From the NCBI GenBank assembly GCA_025924815.1, contig JAICHQ010000003.1:29390-93389 (forward strand): a DNA stretch of 64,000 nucleotides, in the 5' to 3' direction. The notes under the pieces were generated by a model. That model made no database searches. It was not told where the DNA came from and saw nothing but the letters and a program-made list of their open reading frames with translations. Positions 28,328 to 38,105 of the stretch are shown in pieces. Each line of letters begins with the position of its first letter. Positions within the stretch are counted from its first letter, which is position 1. The stretch is from Nocardioides sp. (GTDB lineage Bacteria; Actinomycetota; Actinomycetes; Propionibacteriales; Nocardioidaceae). Made by a program: the position numbers and the translations under genes.

Positions 28328-29533
28328 TCAGCTCGCGACCGAGAAGGTGATCCAGGTCGATCTGAGCCCGAGCGCGCCTCGGAAGCCGTCGCCGGTGAGG
28401 GCCTTGGTGCCCGTGCTGCCGACGAGCCGCATCGACTCGATCCGGCCGTTCCACTGGCCGTTGCCGTCGCGCTGGGTCACCGCGATCCGGCGCAGGTTGC
28501 CGATCCCCGGCCAGTGCCTCTCGATCGCCGCGTCGGAGATCGTCGTGCGCCAGGTGTGGTTGGGGTTGCCCGACCACCCGTCGTAGGGGTCCTGCTTGGC
28601 AACGAGGTACGGCTGGCTGCTCTTCGCCAGCCACCCGCCGTTGCTGGAGCCGAACTCGGTGAAGGCGGGCTTCTGGTCGTACAGCCGGACCTGGTGCGCC
28701 GTCTTGGCGACGGCACGGTCGGTGCTCGAGGTCTCGGCCGTGGCGCCGCCGTACACCTGGCAGCTGGTGGTGTCGCAGATGGCCGCGCGCGAGCTCAGCG
28801 GGTGTGCGATCTTGTACGCCGCATAGGTGCGCGCGGCGATCGCCTGGGCACGCAACGCGGCCTGGTGCCACGACGCGGGCATCTCGAGCGCCACGACGCC
28901 GCGGACGTAGTTCTCGAGCGAGACCTTGTTGACCGTGATCCGGCCCGGGTGGCCCTTGATCGGAGCCTTCGACTACAACGTGCCGCGGTAGCTCACCCGG
29001 CCGCCGGCGACCACGAGCCGCAGCAGCTTGCCGGTGGAGCGGAACTCCCCGTCGCCGTCGAGGGTACGCCAGGTGTGCCATGCGTCGGTCAGGTAGGAGA
29101 CCTTGGTGCCGCCGGCACTCCCACTGCTGAGCCGCCACCGGGTCGCCTTGCCCGGCGCGCCGGTGGTCGGCACGTGGCGGGCTGCGCCGCCCGCGAGGTC
29201 GCGGACGAGTAGACCGTGGCGCGCGAGGACCGTCGTGTTGTGGTCGGAGTCGGCGCTGATCCACACCCGGATGTTGCCGCCGACCGTGCCGGCCTGGGTG
29301 TGGGGGTAGTAGAACCGGACGATCCTCTGGGCGCTGAGGCCCTGCCGCGCCGCGCCCTCCGCGCCGTACTGGCTCATCCCGTGTCCGTGGCCCCACCCGT
29401 GTCCGCGGATCACGATGGTGGCGTGACGCGGGACGGTCAGGCCCGCGGCTGCGGCGGGCTCGAGCGCACCGCCGAGCGCGACCAGAGCGGACGTGGCTGC
29501 GGCGAGCAGAAGACAGGAGTGACGGGAGCGCAT
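28328..29533 (-). pseudogene. SpoIID/LytB-domain secreted protein gene interrupted by an in-frame amber codon
   Basis: The frame encodes a signal peptide (MRSRHSCLLLAAATSALVALGG), the HGWGHGHGMSQYGAEGAA motif of SpoIID/LytB proteins and a beta-rich stretch. A TAG at 28973-28975 then follows YRGTL, at codon 187. The same frame continues with conserved SpoIID sequence: ITVNKVSLENYVRGVVALEMPASW and LRAQAIAARTYAAYK, to a normal stop at 28328. SpoIID-type enzymes are peptidoglycan lytic transglycosylases acting outside the cell. The single nonsense codon splits an otherwise intact 401-codon gene. It may be a recent mutation, a sequencing error, or be read through. Confidence 0.8.
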
Positions 29534-29557
29534 GGTGGGGTCAAGGGGAACACGAGG

Positions 29558-30964
29558 TCACACGCGATGCAACCTGCGGGCGGCCTCCGCGACCGACCCG
29601 CTGATCGAGGGGTACACGGTGAAGGCCTGCGCGAGCTGGTCGGCCGTCATCGACTGGGCGACCGCGATCGAGACCGGATGGATGAGCTCGCTGGCCCTCG
29701 GGGCCACCACCACGCCCCCGACGATGATGCCGGTGCCGGGTCGGCAGAAGAGCTTGACGAAGCCGTCGCGGACGCCCTGCATCTTGGCGCGGGCGTTGCC
29801 GGCCAGGGGCAGCATCACCTGGTCGGCCTGGATCTCGCCACGGTCGACCGCCTGCTGCGACCAGCCGACGGTGGCGATCTCGGGCGAGGTGAAGACGTTG
29901 GAGGAGACCTTCTTGAGGTCCAGAGGGCTGACGGCGTCCCCGAGGAAGTGCCACATCGCGATCCGGCCCTGCATGGCGGCCACGCTGGCCAGCATCAGCA
30001 CCCCCGTGCAGTCGCCGGCGGCGTACACCCCGCGTGCGGTGGTGCGCGAGACCCGGTCGACGGTCACGAACCCGCGGTCGTCGACGTCGACCCCGGCGCT
30101 CTCCAGACCCAGCCCCTCGGCCCGGGGGACCGAGCCCACGGCGAGGATGCAGTGCGATCCCCGGACCGTGCGGCCGTCGGTCAGGGTGACCGTCACGGTG
30201 TCCGCGTCGCGGCTCACCGAGGCCATCCTCGAGTGACCGAGCAGATGCATCCCCCTCCGGGTCAGAACCTCTTCGAGCACGGTCGCGGCGTCCGCGTCCT
30301 CGCCGGGGAGCACGCGGTCGCGGCTGGAGACGAGGGTGACCTCGACACCCAAGGCGAGGTAGCCGCTGGCGAACTCGGCGCCCGTGACCCCGGAGCCGAC
30401 CACGATCAGGTGGGCCGGCAGCTCGGTGAGGTCGTAGACCTGCTCCCACGTGAGGATGCGCTCGCCGTCGGGCCGGGCCCCGGCAGTGATGCGCGGCGCC
30501 GCCCCGGTCGCGAGCAGCACGGCGTCGGCCGCGAGCCGCTCCTCGCCGTCGCCGGTGTCGACGACCACCGTGTCGGCGCCGTCGAGGCGGCCGCGTCCGC
30601 GCAGGACGCGCACCCCCTCCTTCTCGAGCCGCTGGGCGATGTCCACGCTCTGGTCGTGGGCGAGCTGCTTGACCCGGGCGTTGACCCGGGCGAGGTCCAC
30701 GGACACCCTGCGCATGGTCTCGACACGCTCGACCGACGAGGCGAGCTCGACGCCGAGCTCCCCGGCGCCCTCGACGTCGGTCATCAGCTCGGCGGTGGCG
30801 ATCAGGGTCTTGCTGGGGACGCAGTCGGTCAGGACCGCCGAGCCGCCGACCCCGTCGGAGTCCACCAGGGTGACCTCGGCTCCGAGCTGGGCGGCCACCA
30901 GGCCGGCCTCGTAGCCACCCGGTCCGCCGCCGACGATGACGACGCGGGAGGTGGCTGCGGGCAT
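29558..30964 (-). CDS. lpdA: NAD(P)H-quinone dehydrogenase, LpdA type (flavoprotein disulfide reductase family)
   Basis: The 468-residue protein has the fold of lipoamide dehydrogenases, with an FAD motif VVIVGGGPGGYEAGLVAAQLG, an NAD(P) motif HLIVVGSGVTGAEFASGYL and a GVYAAGDCTG FAD segment. The redox-active CxxxxC is absent, because the equivalent site reads GSAVLTDCVPSK with one Cys. That matches M. tuberculosis LpdA (Rv3303c), a quinone reductase linked to oxidative-stress survival, rather than a dihydrolipoyl dehydrogenase. A CACAAT hexamer lies 6 nt before the ATG at 30964. Confidence 0.9.
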   Translation of the reverse strand: MPAATSRVVIVGGGPGGYEAGLVAAQLGAEVTLVDSDGVGGSAVLTDCVPSKTLIATAELMTDVEGAGELGVELASSVERVETMRRVSVDLARVNARVKQLAHDQSVDIAQRLEKEGVRVLRGRGRLDGADTVVVDTGDGEERLAADAVLLATGAAPRITAGARPDGERILTWEQVYDLTELPAHLIVVGSGVTGAEFASGYLALGVEVTLVSSRDRVLPGEDADAATVLEEVLTRRGMHLLGHSRMASVSRDADTVTVTLTDGRTVRGSHCILAVGSVPRAEGLGLESAGVDVDDRGFVTVDRVSRTTARGVYAAGDCTGVLMLASVAAMQGRIAMWHFLGDAVSPLDLKKVSSNVFTSPEIATVGWSQQAVDRGEIQADQVMLPLAGNARAKMQGVRDGFVKLFCRPGTGIIVGGVVVAPRASELIHPVSIAVAQSMTADQLAQAFTVYPSISGSVAEAARRLHRV

Positions 30965-30970
30965 GCGCGC

Positions 30971-30976
30971 ATTGTG
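30971..30976 (-). promoter_or_regulatory. -10-like element of lpdA
   Basis: CACAAT on the minus strand ends 6 nt before the ATG. The same CACAAT-6-start layout precedes the uridine-kinase-like gene at 45120. The first base deviates from TAnnnT. Confidence 0.4.
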
Positions 30977-30982
30977 TCAGCA

Positions 30983-31010
30983 CCGTCGGTCGAGCTGGTC
31001 GAGACCACGG
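30983..31010. repeat. Dispersed intergenic repeat, copy A
   Basis: The core CGGTCGAGCTGGTCGAGACC with CCGT on its left and ACGG on its right is closely related to sequences at 46934-46958 and, inverted, at 42135-42155. All three are between genes. The ends are complementary, so it can form a small hairpin. Confidence 0.6.
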
Positions 31011-31035
31011 TCACCGCCTTGCTCACCTCACCGGG

Positions 31036-32457
<1,422 letters not shown>

Positions 32458-32464
32458 ACGAGTC

Positions 32465-32470
32465 AGCCTA
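32465..32470 (-). promoter_or_regulatory. -10 element of lpd (leaderless)
   Basis: TAGGCT on the minus strand ends 7 nt before the GTG at 32457. The divergent GGCT-like gene has its own -10 at 32519. Confidence 0.5.
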
Positions 32471-32518
32471 GTGATCCTGGCCATTCCCGGCGTGCCGGGT
32501 CGCGGGTCCCTCTGCCAC

Positions 32519-32524
32519 TACCCT
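32519..32524 (+). promoter_or_regulatory. -10 element of the GGCT-like gene
   Basis: TACCCT ends 6 nt before the GTG at 32531, which supports that start over longer alternatives. Confidence 0.45.
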
Positions 32525-32530
32525 GTGCCC

Positions 32531-32983
32531 GTGCCCCTGTACGCCGCCTACGCGTCGAACCTCGACCCGCGGCGCATGGGTCGCCGGTGCCCCCACTCCC
32601 CCCTGCAGACCACCGGCTGGCTGACCGGGTGGCGGCTCACCTTCGGTGGCGAGGACCTCGGCTGGGACGGGGCCCTGTCCACCATCGTCGAGGACCCGAT
32701 CGAGCAGGTCTTCGTGGCCGTCTACGACGTGTCCCGCGAGGACGAGGCCGACCTCGACGGCTGGGAGTCGACCGACACCGGCCTCTACCGCAAGGTCAAG
32801 GTGCGCGTCTCGACGATGACCGGCGAGCTCCTGGCCTGGACCTACGTGCTGGACGCGTTCGAGGGCGGCCTGCCCAGCGCGTCGTACCTGGGCGTGGTCG
32901 CGGACGCCGCCGAGGCCGCGGACGCGCCGGTCGACTACGTGACCGCGTTGCGCCTGCGGCCGTGCCGGTCGACGGGCCTGTGA
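32531..32983 (+). CDS. Gamma-glutamylcyclotransferase-fold (AIG2-like) protein
   Basis: This 150-residue protein opens PLYAAYASNLDPRRMG, the YGSNL-type signature of the GGCT/AIG2 fold. Strands containing VFVAVYDVSREDEADLDGWE and YRKVKVRV follow; the Glu of GWESTD is a candidate catalytic acid. GGCT enzymes cyclise gamma-glutamyl groups to pyroglutamate; some homologues act on other gamma-glutamylamines. The GTG at 32531 is chosen for its TACCCT -10; two earlier in-frame codons give a poor N-terminus. Confidence 0.8.
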   Translation: MPLYAAYASNLDPRRMGRRCPHSPLQTTGWLTGWRLTFGGEDLGWDGALSTIVEDPIEQVFVAVYDVSREDEADLDGWESTDTGLYRKVKVRVSTMTGELLAWTYVLDAFEGGLPSASYLGVVADAAEAADAPVDYVTALRLRPCRSTGL

Positions 32984-33014
32984 CGGCCCTCTGACGGCCC
33001 TGTGACGACTCGGC

Positions 33015-34754
33015 TCAGCGGCCGTGGAGCTTGATCGGGACCGTCACGTCAGTGGTGCCCCCGAGCTGGTTGCGCACGTGGACGGTCAACAGCTGCGGGC
33101 CGTGGAGCCGGTGGCCGGGGTCGGCGCACTGCAGCGTGTAGGGCCCCGAGCCGGCCGCGGACGAGCAGGCGACGGACCCGACCTCCGCCCAGGCCGAGGT
33201 CGGCCGGGCGCCGGTGTACTGGTCGGCGAAGCCTTCCACGGTCACCGAGAAGCTGCGGGTCACCCGCGACCCGGGCAGCGGCGAGGTCACCGTGACCTGC
33301 GGCCCGTACACGGTGCCGGTGAAGGCTGCGCCGGCCGCCGACCAGCCGTCCTGGTTCAACGCCTTCACGGTGACCCACGCCGGTGCGGCGTCCCGGATGG
33401 GCGGGAGCCGGGCCGACGTGCGGTAGCCCCCCGGGCTGCGCACGAACGTCGTCGTCCCGCTCGGCCATGCGGTCACCCGGTAGCCCAGGACGATCTGCCC
33501 GTTGTCGGCGGGTGCGGCCCAGTGCACGCGGTAGCCGCCGCCCGCGAGCGCGACGGCGTGGACGACCGGCGCGTCGGGCACGGCGGCCGGCTGGTCGAAG
33601 CCGACCCGCACGGTGGCGTGGCGACCCCGGGAGACAGTGGTGAACCGGATGTTCTCCGGGGTGGTCAGGCTGCTGCCGACCGGGAGCGCGGCATTGGTCA
33701 GGTCGCGATCGGGGTAGGCGATGCCCGTCGGGTTCCCGGGCGAGGCGTCGATGATCTCGACCGGCCCACGACCGACCTGGCGGCGGATCATCACGCCCGG
33801 GATCGTCCGGCCGATCTCGGGGCTGTGCTCGGGCTGGTACTCGATCCAGTACGTCGTGTTCCCGGCGCGGATCCGCAGCGCCTGGTTGGCGCTGCCCGAG
33901 TGCTCGACGTCGGCCAGCCGGTAGGTGCCCGAGCGTCGGACGTGCTGGATCTTCCCGGCCCAGCCGAGCCGCACCAGTGACGGCGCGGAGAAGAACCCTC
34001 GCGAGTGACCCATCGCGTCCCAGCTGTCGCCGTACTCCACGGGCAGGCAGGCGCCGCCGAGCGCGATCCGGCGGCCGTCCTCGCGACACACGACGCCGTA
34101 GGCGTGCTCGAGGCCCATGTTGTGACCCAGCTCGTGCACCAGGGTGGCCATGCCCGGCGCGCGGTAGCGGATCCAGCTCACCCGGCCGGGCAGCTGCGCG
34201 GCCGAGGCGGCGGCGTTGCACTGCTCGGTGAAGATCATCAGGCGGTTGAACCGGTCGGGGTGGTACCCCGCTCGGCGGAGCGCGGCCTGCGCGGCCAGGA
34301 CCGAGCGGCCCTCCGTGTTGCACATGACGTCGCCGGACGCGTCGACGTGCACCCACCGGGTGAGCGTCGTCCGGACGTGCTGGCGGCCCCGGGAGACGCG
34401 CCCGAAGTAGCGGGCCGTCTGGTCGAGGTCGCGGTGCATGCGCTCGGTCGAGGGGTACGACGGGTGCCGGTCGCCCCAGTACAGCCGGGCCGCGAGCAGG
34501 CGCACCCGGGCCGGCGCGCTCACCTTCGCCGTGCCACCGTGGCGGACGTCTCCCCGGCCCACGGCCCGGACATCGGCCCGGACATCGGCCCGGACATCGA
34601 CAGGGACATCGACAGGGGCATCGGCAGGGGCATCGGCCCGGTCACTCACGTGGACGTGGGTGGCGGCGGCCGGCGGCGCGGCACCGGCCACGGCTGCGGG
34701 CACGCCGAAGAGCGGCGCGAGCAGCGCAAGCGCGACGAATCGCGAACCCCCCAC
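33015..34754 (-). CDS. Secreted zinc metalloprotease (metzincin-type HExxHxxGxxH) with fibronectin III-like domain
   Basis: A signal peptide (GGSRFVALALLAPLFGVPAAVAGA) is followed by a low-complexity acidic linker. A catalytic domain contains LVHELGHNMGLEHAY, a metzincin-style HExxHxxGxxH zinc site, and a downstream DAMG that may be the Met-turn. FNRLMIFTEQ and the CNTEGRS region resemble gametolysin (peptidase M11) proteins. A fibronectin type III-like segment (APVVHAVALAGGGYRVHWAAPADNG) and a terminal beta domain end the protein. About 579 residues from the GTG at 34754, after GGGGGG. It is extracellular and likely degrades proteins outside the cell. Confidence 0.85.
   Translation of the reverse strand: MGGSRFVALALLAPLFGVPAAVAGAAPPAAATHVHVSDRADAPADAPVDVPVDVRADVRADVRAVGRGDVRHGGTAKVSAPARVRLLAARLYWGDRHPSYPSTERMHRDLDQTARYFGRVSRGRQHVRTTLTRWVHVDASGDVMCNTEGRSVLAAQAALRRAGYHPDRFNRLMIFTEQCNAAASAAQLPGRVSWIRYRAPGMATLVHELGHNMGLEHAYGVVCREDGRRIALGGACLPVEYGDSWDAMGHSRGFFSAPSLVRLGWAGKIQHVRRSGTYRLADVEHSGSANQALRIRAGNTTYWIEYQPEHSPEIGRTIPGVMIRRQVGRGPVEIIDASPGNPTGIAYPDRDLTNAALPVGSSLTTPENIRFTTVSRGRHATVRVGFDQPAAVPDAPVVHAVALAGGGYRVHWAAPADNGQIVLGYRVTAWPSGTTTFVRSPGGYRTSARLPPIRDAAPAWVTVKALNQDGWSAAGAAFTGTVYGPQVTVTSPLPGSRVTRSFSVTVEGFADQYTGARPTSAWAEVGSVACSSAAGSGPYTLQCADPGHRLHGPQLLTVHVRNQLGGTTDVTVPIKLHGR
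34564..34640. repeat. 12-bp tandem repeat inside the metalloprotease gene
   Basis: GGCCCGGACATC-type units recur with a 12-bp period. They encode a degenerate tetrapeptide repeat (ADAP/VDVP/ADVR) at about residues 38-64, between the signal peptide and the catalytic domain. In-frame unit gain or loss would change linker length only. Confidence 0.7.
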
Positions 34755-34884
34755 GGTCAACCCCCCAGTCAGACCTGTGACAAGGGTGACCGATGAAGTG
34801 GTCCGTGGCAATCGTTCCCACGCAAAACCTCTGGCCCCCTCGGACTAGACGACCTGGGGTCACCCTCATGACGCACCCCTGGCC

Positions 34885-34890
34885 TAGGCT
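34885..34890 (+). promoter_or_regulatory. -10 element of the purine nucleoside phosphorylase gene
   Basis: TAGGCT ends 8 nt before the GTG at 34899, which is close to leaderless spacing. Confidence 0.45.
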
Positions 34891-34898
34891 CACCAGCC

Positions 34899-35690
34899 GT
34901 GACCCCACAGGAGCAGGCCCGGGCGGCCGCCGAGACCCTGGCCCGGCTGACGGGGGTGGAGCGACACGACATCGCGCTCGTGCTGGGCTCCGGGTGGCTG
35001 CCGGCCGCGGCGGCGCTCGGCGAGCCGTCGGCACAGGTCGCGACGACCGACCTCCAGGGCTTCTCGGCTCCCGCGGTGCAGGGTCACGCCGGCACCATCG
35101 GCAGCCTGGAGCTGGGTGAGCGTCGGTTGCTGCTGTTCGGCTCCCGCACCCACTACTACGAGGGCAAGGGGGTCGCCGCGGTGGTCCACCCGGTCCGCAC
35201 GGCGGCCGCCGCCGGCTGCCGGACGATCGTGCTGACCAACGGCTGCGGCGGCCTGAAGGAGACCTGGACGCCCGGGACGCCGGTCCTGATCCGCGACCAC
35301 ATCAACCTCACGGCGCGCTCCCCCGTCGAGGGGGCGCACTTCGTCGACCTCACAGACCTCTACTCCGCCCGGCTGCGCGCGATGTGCCGCGAGGTCGACC
35401 CGTCGCTGGACGAAGGCGTGTACGTGCAGTTCCCGGGCCCGCACTACGAGACTCCCGCCGAGATCGAGATGGTGCGCCGGATCGGCGGCGACCTGGTGGG
35501 GATGAGCACGACGCTGGAGGCGATCGCCGCGCGCGAGGCGGGGATGGAGGTGCTGGGCATCTCCCTGGTCACCAACCTCGCCGCCGGCATCTCCGGCGAG
35601 CCCCTCGACCACGCCGAGGTGCTCGAGGCCGGCCGCGCCGCCGCCGCCCGGATGGGCGACCTGCTGAGCCGGATCGTGCCCCGCCTCTGA
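34899..35690 (+). CDS. punA: Purine nucleoside phosphorylase (trimeric, 6-oxopurine type)
   Basis: PNP splits purine (deoxy)nucleosides with phosphate to base and (deoxy)ribose-1-phosphate. Motifs are IALVLGSGWLPAAAALG for phosphate binding, SRTHYYEGKG, VLTNGCGGLKE, the ribose-site GPHYETPAEIEMVRRIGGDLVGMST and VTNLAAGISG with the base-binding Asn. The 263-residue length fits the trimeric PNP family. The GTG at 34899 has TAGGCT upstream. The (deoxy)ribose-1-phosphate it makes can feed the mutase at 36433 and DeoC at 38835. Confidence 0.95.
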   Translation: MTPQEQARAAAETLARLTGVERHDIALVLGSGWLPAAAALGEPSAQVATTDLQGFSAPAVQGHAGTIGSLELGERRLLLFGSRTHYYEGKGVAAVVHPVRTAAAAGCRTIVLTNGCGGLKETWTPGTPVLIRDHINLTARSPVEGAHFVDLTDLYSARLRAMCREVDPSLDEGVYVQFPGPHYETPAEIEMVRRIGGDLVGMSTTLEAIAAREAGMEVLGISLVTNLAAGISGEPLDHAEVLEAGRAAAARMGDLLSRIVPRL

Positions 35691-35720
35691 CCAAGCACCG
35701 GCCGAGCCCGTCGGGACCCG

Positions 35721-36287
35721 CTAGACGCGTGGCAGGTCGAGCCGCTGCGCCATCTGTGCGTACGCCCGGACGGCCTGAGCGCGCACCGACTCCTCCGGGT
35801 CGTCGACCAGGGCCAGGGCCGCAGAGGCGTGCTCGGTGTCGCCGACGACGCCGAGCGCGCGTACGGCAGCCACGCGGACCCGGGGAAGCTCGTGCCGCGT
35901 CAGCAGGGCCGCCCCGGGCCCCGTGCCGGCGACGTCGTGCCGGGCGGAGACCTTCAGGCACATCTCGGCAGGTCGGTAGTGCTCGTCGGCGAGCCCCGCG
36001 ACCACCGCCGCCGAGGCACCATCGCCCCAGCAGTACAGGAGCCCTCGGGCACCCCAGGTACGCACCCAGTAGTCCTTCCAGACCGCCGGGTCACGCACCG
36101 GGTCGTCGTCGGACCACTCGTGCCCGGACAGGTACCGCAGCTCCGGGACGTACGCCGTGCGGTCGGCGCCGTCGAGCAGGTCGACGCATACCTCGACCAA
36201 CCTCGCGCGCCCGACCTGCGCGTCCAGCTCCATGATCCGCACGCCGATCGGGCGCTTCCCCTGCTCGGGTCGCGGCAGCCTGCTCAC
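35721..36287 (-). CDS. HEAT-repeat-like protein
   Basis: An all-helical 188-residue protein. The C-terminal half (RPAEMCLKVSARHDVAGTGPGAALLTRHELPRVRVAAVRALGVVGD and ASAALALVDDPEESVRAQAVRAYAQMA) looks like HEAT repeats, usually a protein-binding scaffold. The N-terminal half contains a conserved-looking YCWGDGASAAVV segment. The frame is open further upstream, but the GTG at 36287 is the most plausible start; an internal ATG at MELDAQVGRARL is also possible. It is divergent from the phosphosugar mutase gene. No specific role is recognised. Confidence 0.7.
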   Translation of the reverse strand: MSRLPRPEQGKRPIGVRIMELDAQVGRARLVEVCVDLLDGADRTAYVPELRYLSGHEWSDDDPVRDPAVWKDYWVRTWGARGLLYCWGDGASAAVVAGLADEHYRPAEMCLKVSARHDVAGTGPGAALLTRHELPRVRVAAVRALGVVGDTEHASAALALVDDPEESVRAQAVRAYAQMAQRLDLPRV

Positions 36288-36419
36288 CCCCCGATCATCC
36301 CCTTCCGCCGCCCGGGCGTTCGGCGGTCGAGCGGAGCGGGACCAGGTCACTAGTGGCCATCTCCGGTAGTTCGTCGGGGTCCCCACGGCTACCCTCGACG
36401 AACTTCCGTCGATGACCAC

Positions 36420-36425
36420 TAGCCT
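36420..36425 (+). promoter_or_regulatory. -10 element of the phosphosugar mutase gene
   Basis: TAGCCT ends 7 nt before the GTG at 36433, favouring that start over the ATG at 36412. Confidence 0.5.
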
Positions 36426-36432
36426 GCGGTGG

Positions 36433-38097
36433 GTGAGCGACCCCGACATCGACGAACTCCGCAAGCGGGCTCGGGCCTGGGCCGCGGACGACCCCGACCC
36501 GACCACCCGCGCCGAGCTGGAGGCGCTCCTGGAGCAGGGCGACGCGGCCGAGCTCGCGGATCGGTTCGACGGGACCCTCGAGTTCGGCACGGCCGGCCTG
36601 CGCGGAGAGCTCGGCGCCGGGTCCAACCGGATGAACCGGGTCGTCGTGTCGCGCGCCGCAGCCGGCCTGGCCGCCTATCTGAACGAGCAGGACCTGGGAC
36701 AGCGGGGCGCCGGGCGGGACGCGGCGGTCGTGATCGGCTACGACGCGCGTCACAACTCCGACGTCTTCGCCCGTGACACCGCCGAGGTCATGACCGGAGC
36801 CGGGGTGCGCGCGCTGGTGCTCCCCCGGCCGCTGCCGACCCCGGTGCTGGCCTTCGCCATCCGCGAGCTGGGCTGCGCGGCCGGGGTGATGGTGACCGCG
36901 AGCCACAACCCGCCGCGCGACAACGGCTACAAGGTCTACCTGGGCGACGGCAGCCAGATCGTGCCGCCGGTCGACACCGAGATCGCCGCCCACATCGAGG
37001 CGGTCGGACCGTTGGCCGACGTCCCGCGCGGCGACGGCTGGACCGTGCTGGGCGACAGCATCGTCGACTCCTACCTCGACACCGTCGCGGGGCTCGCCGG
37101 CGACGGGCCGCGCGACCTCCGGCTGGTCTACACCCCCCTGCACGGGGTCGGCGGCTCCTCGGCGGTCCAGGTGCTCGAGACGGCCGGCTTCGACGCGCCG
37201 TACGTCGTGCCGGAGCAGGAGCAGCCCGACCCCGACTTCCCGACCGTGGCGTTCCCCAACCCGGAGGAGCCGGGGGCGATGGACCTGGCGATGGCGCTCG
37301 CCGCCGCCCGGAACGTCGACCTCGTGGTCGCCAACGACCCGGACGCCGACCGGTGCGCTGCCGCCGTGCCCGAAGCCCACGGGTGGCGGATGCTGCGCGG
37401 CGACGAGGTCGGCGTGCTGCTCGCCCACCACCTCATCACGGGCGGCCACACCGGCACCTACGCCTGTTCGATCGTCTCCTCCACCCTGCTCGGCACGATG
37501 GCGACCGCGGCCGGACAGCCCTTCGTGGAGACCCTCACCGGGTTCAAGTGGATCAGCAAGGTCGACGGCCTGGTCTTCGGCTACGAGGAGGCCCTGGGCT
37601 ACTGCGTCGACCCCGAGCACGTGAAGGACAAGGACGGCGTCTCGGCGCTGCTGCTGCTGTGCGAGCTGGCGGCCGCCGAGAAGGCCCAGGGCAGGACGCT
37701 GGTCGACGTCCTCGACGATCTCGCCCTGGCCCACGGGCTCCATGCCACCGATCAGCTCTCGGTGCGGGTGACCGATCCGGCCGAGATCGAAGCCGCGATG
37801 AAGCGGCTCCGCTCCGTCCCGCCCACCAGCCTGGGCGGGCTGCGGGTCGAGTCGATCGACGACCTGTCTCGGGGCGACGGCGGGCTGCCGCCGACCGAGG
37901 GGCTGCGCTACCGGCTCCAGAGCGGGGCCCGCGTGATCGTGCGCCCGAGCGGAACCGAGCCGAAGCTGAAGTGCTACCTCGAGGTGGTCGTGCCCGTCGA
38001 CGCCGAGGCGGGGGTCGACGCCGCCCGCATCTCGGCCGCCGCTCGGCTGGACGCGCTCCGCAGCGACGTCAGGTCCGCGGCCGGCCTCGCCGGTTGA
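36433..38097 (+). CDS. pmmB: Phosphosugar mutase (PGM2-like; phosphopentomutase/phosphoglucomutase)
   Basis: An alpha-D-phosphohexomutase-superfamily enzyme of about 554 residues. Domain I has GTAGLRGELGAGSNRMNR and the phosphoserine loop VMVTASHNPPRDNGYKVY. Domain II has the metal site VANDPDADRCA. Domain III carries GYEEALGYC, the sugar-specificity loop seen in PGM2-type enzymes, and the phosphate-binding RPSGTEPKLK is in domain IV. The PGM2-like loop and its place between pnp and deoC support a phosphopentomutase role, converting (deoxy)ribose-1-phosphate to the 5-phosphate; hexose activity remains possible. The GTG at 36433 is chosen for its TAGCCT -10. Confidence 0.93.
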   Translation: MSDPDIDELRKRARAWAADDPDPTTRAELEALLEQGDAAELADRFDGTLEFGTAGLRGELGAGSNRMNRVVVSRAAAGLAAYLNEQDLGQRGAGRDAAVVIGYDARHNSDVFARDTAEVMTGAGVRALVLPRPLPTPVLAFAIRELGCAAGVMVTASHNPPRDNGYKVYLGDGSQIVPPVDTEIAAHIEAVGPLADVPRGDGWTVLGDSIVDSYLDTVAGLAGDGPRDLRLVYTPLHGVGGSSAVQVLETAGFDAPYVVPEQEQPDPDFPTVAFPNPEEPGAMDLAMALAAARNVDLVVANDPDADRCAAAVPEAHGWRMLRGDEVGVLLAHHLITGGHTGTYACSIVSSTLLGTMATAAGQPFVETLTGFKWISKVDGLVFGYEEALGYCVDPEHVKDKDGVSALLLLCELAAAEKAQGRTLVDVLDDLALAHGLHATDQLSVRVTDPAEIEAAMKRLRSVPPTSLGGLRVESIDDLSRGDGGLPPTEGLRYRLQSGARVIVRPSGTEPKLKCYLEVVVPVDAEAGVDAARISAAARLDALRSDVRSAAGLAG

Positions 38098-38105
38098 GTC
38101 CACCC

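Noticed and set aside
28973..28975. TAG as pyrrolysine or other recoding signal
   Set aside because: No pyl genes or recoding element are seen and SpoIID proteins have no pyrrolysine. A nonsense mutation or error is simpler.
29558..30964. lpdA product as a second dihydrolipoyl dehydrogenase
   Set aside because: It lacks the CxxxxC disulfide needed for that reaction and fits the LpdA quinone-reductase group.
32981..33014. Short repeats GACGGCCCT after the GGCT-like gene as terminator or repeat element
   Set aside because: Only two to three short direct copies and no stem or T tract, so it is likely chance in GC-rich DNA.
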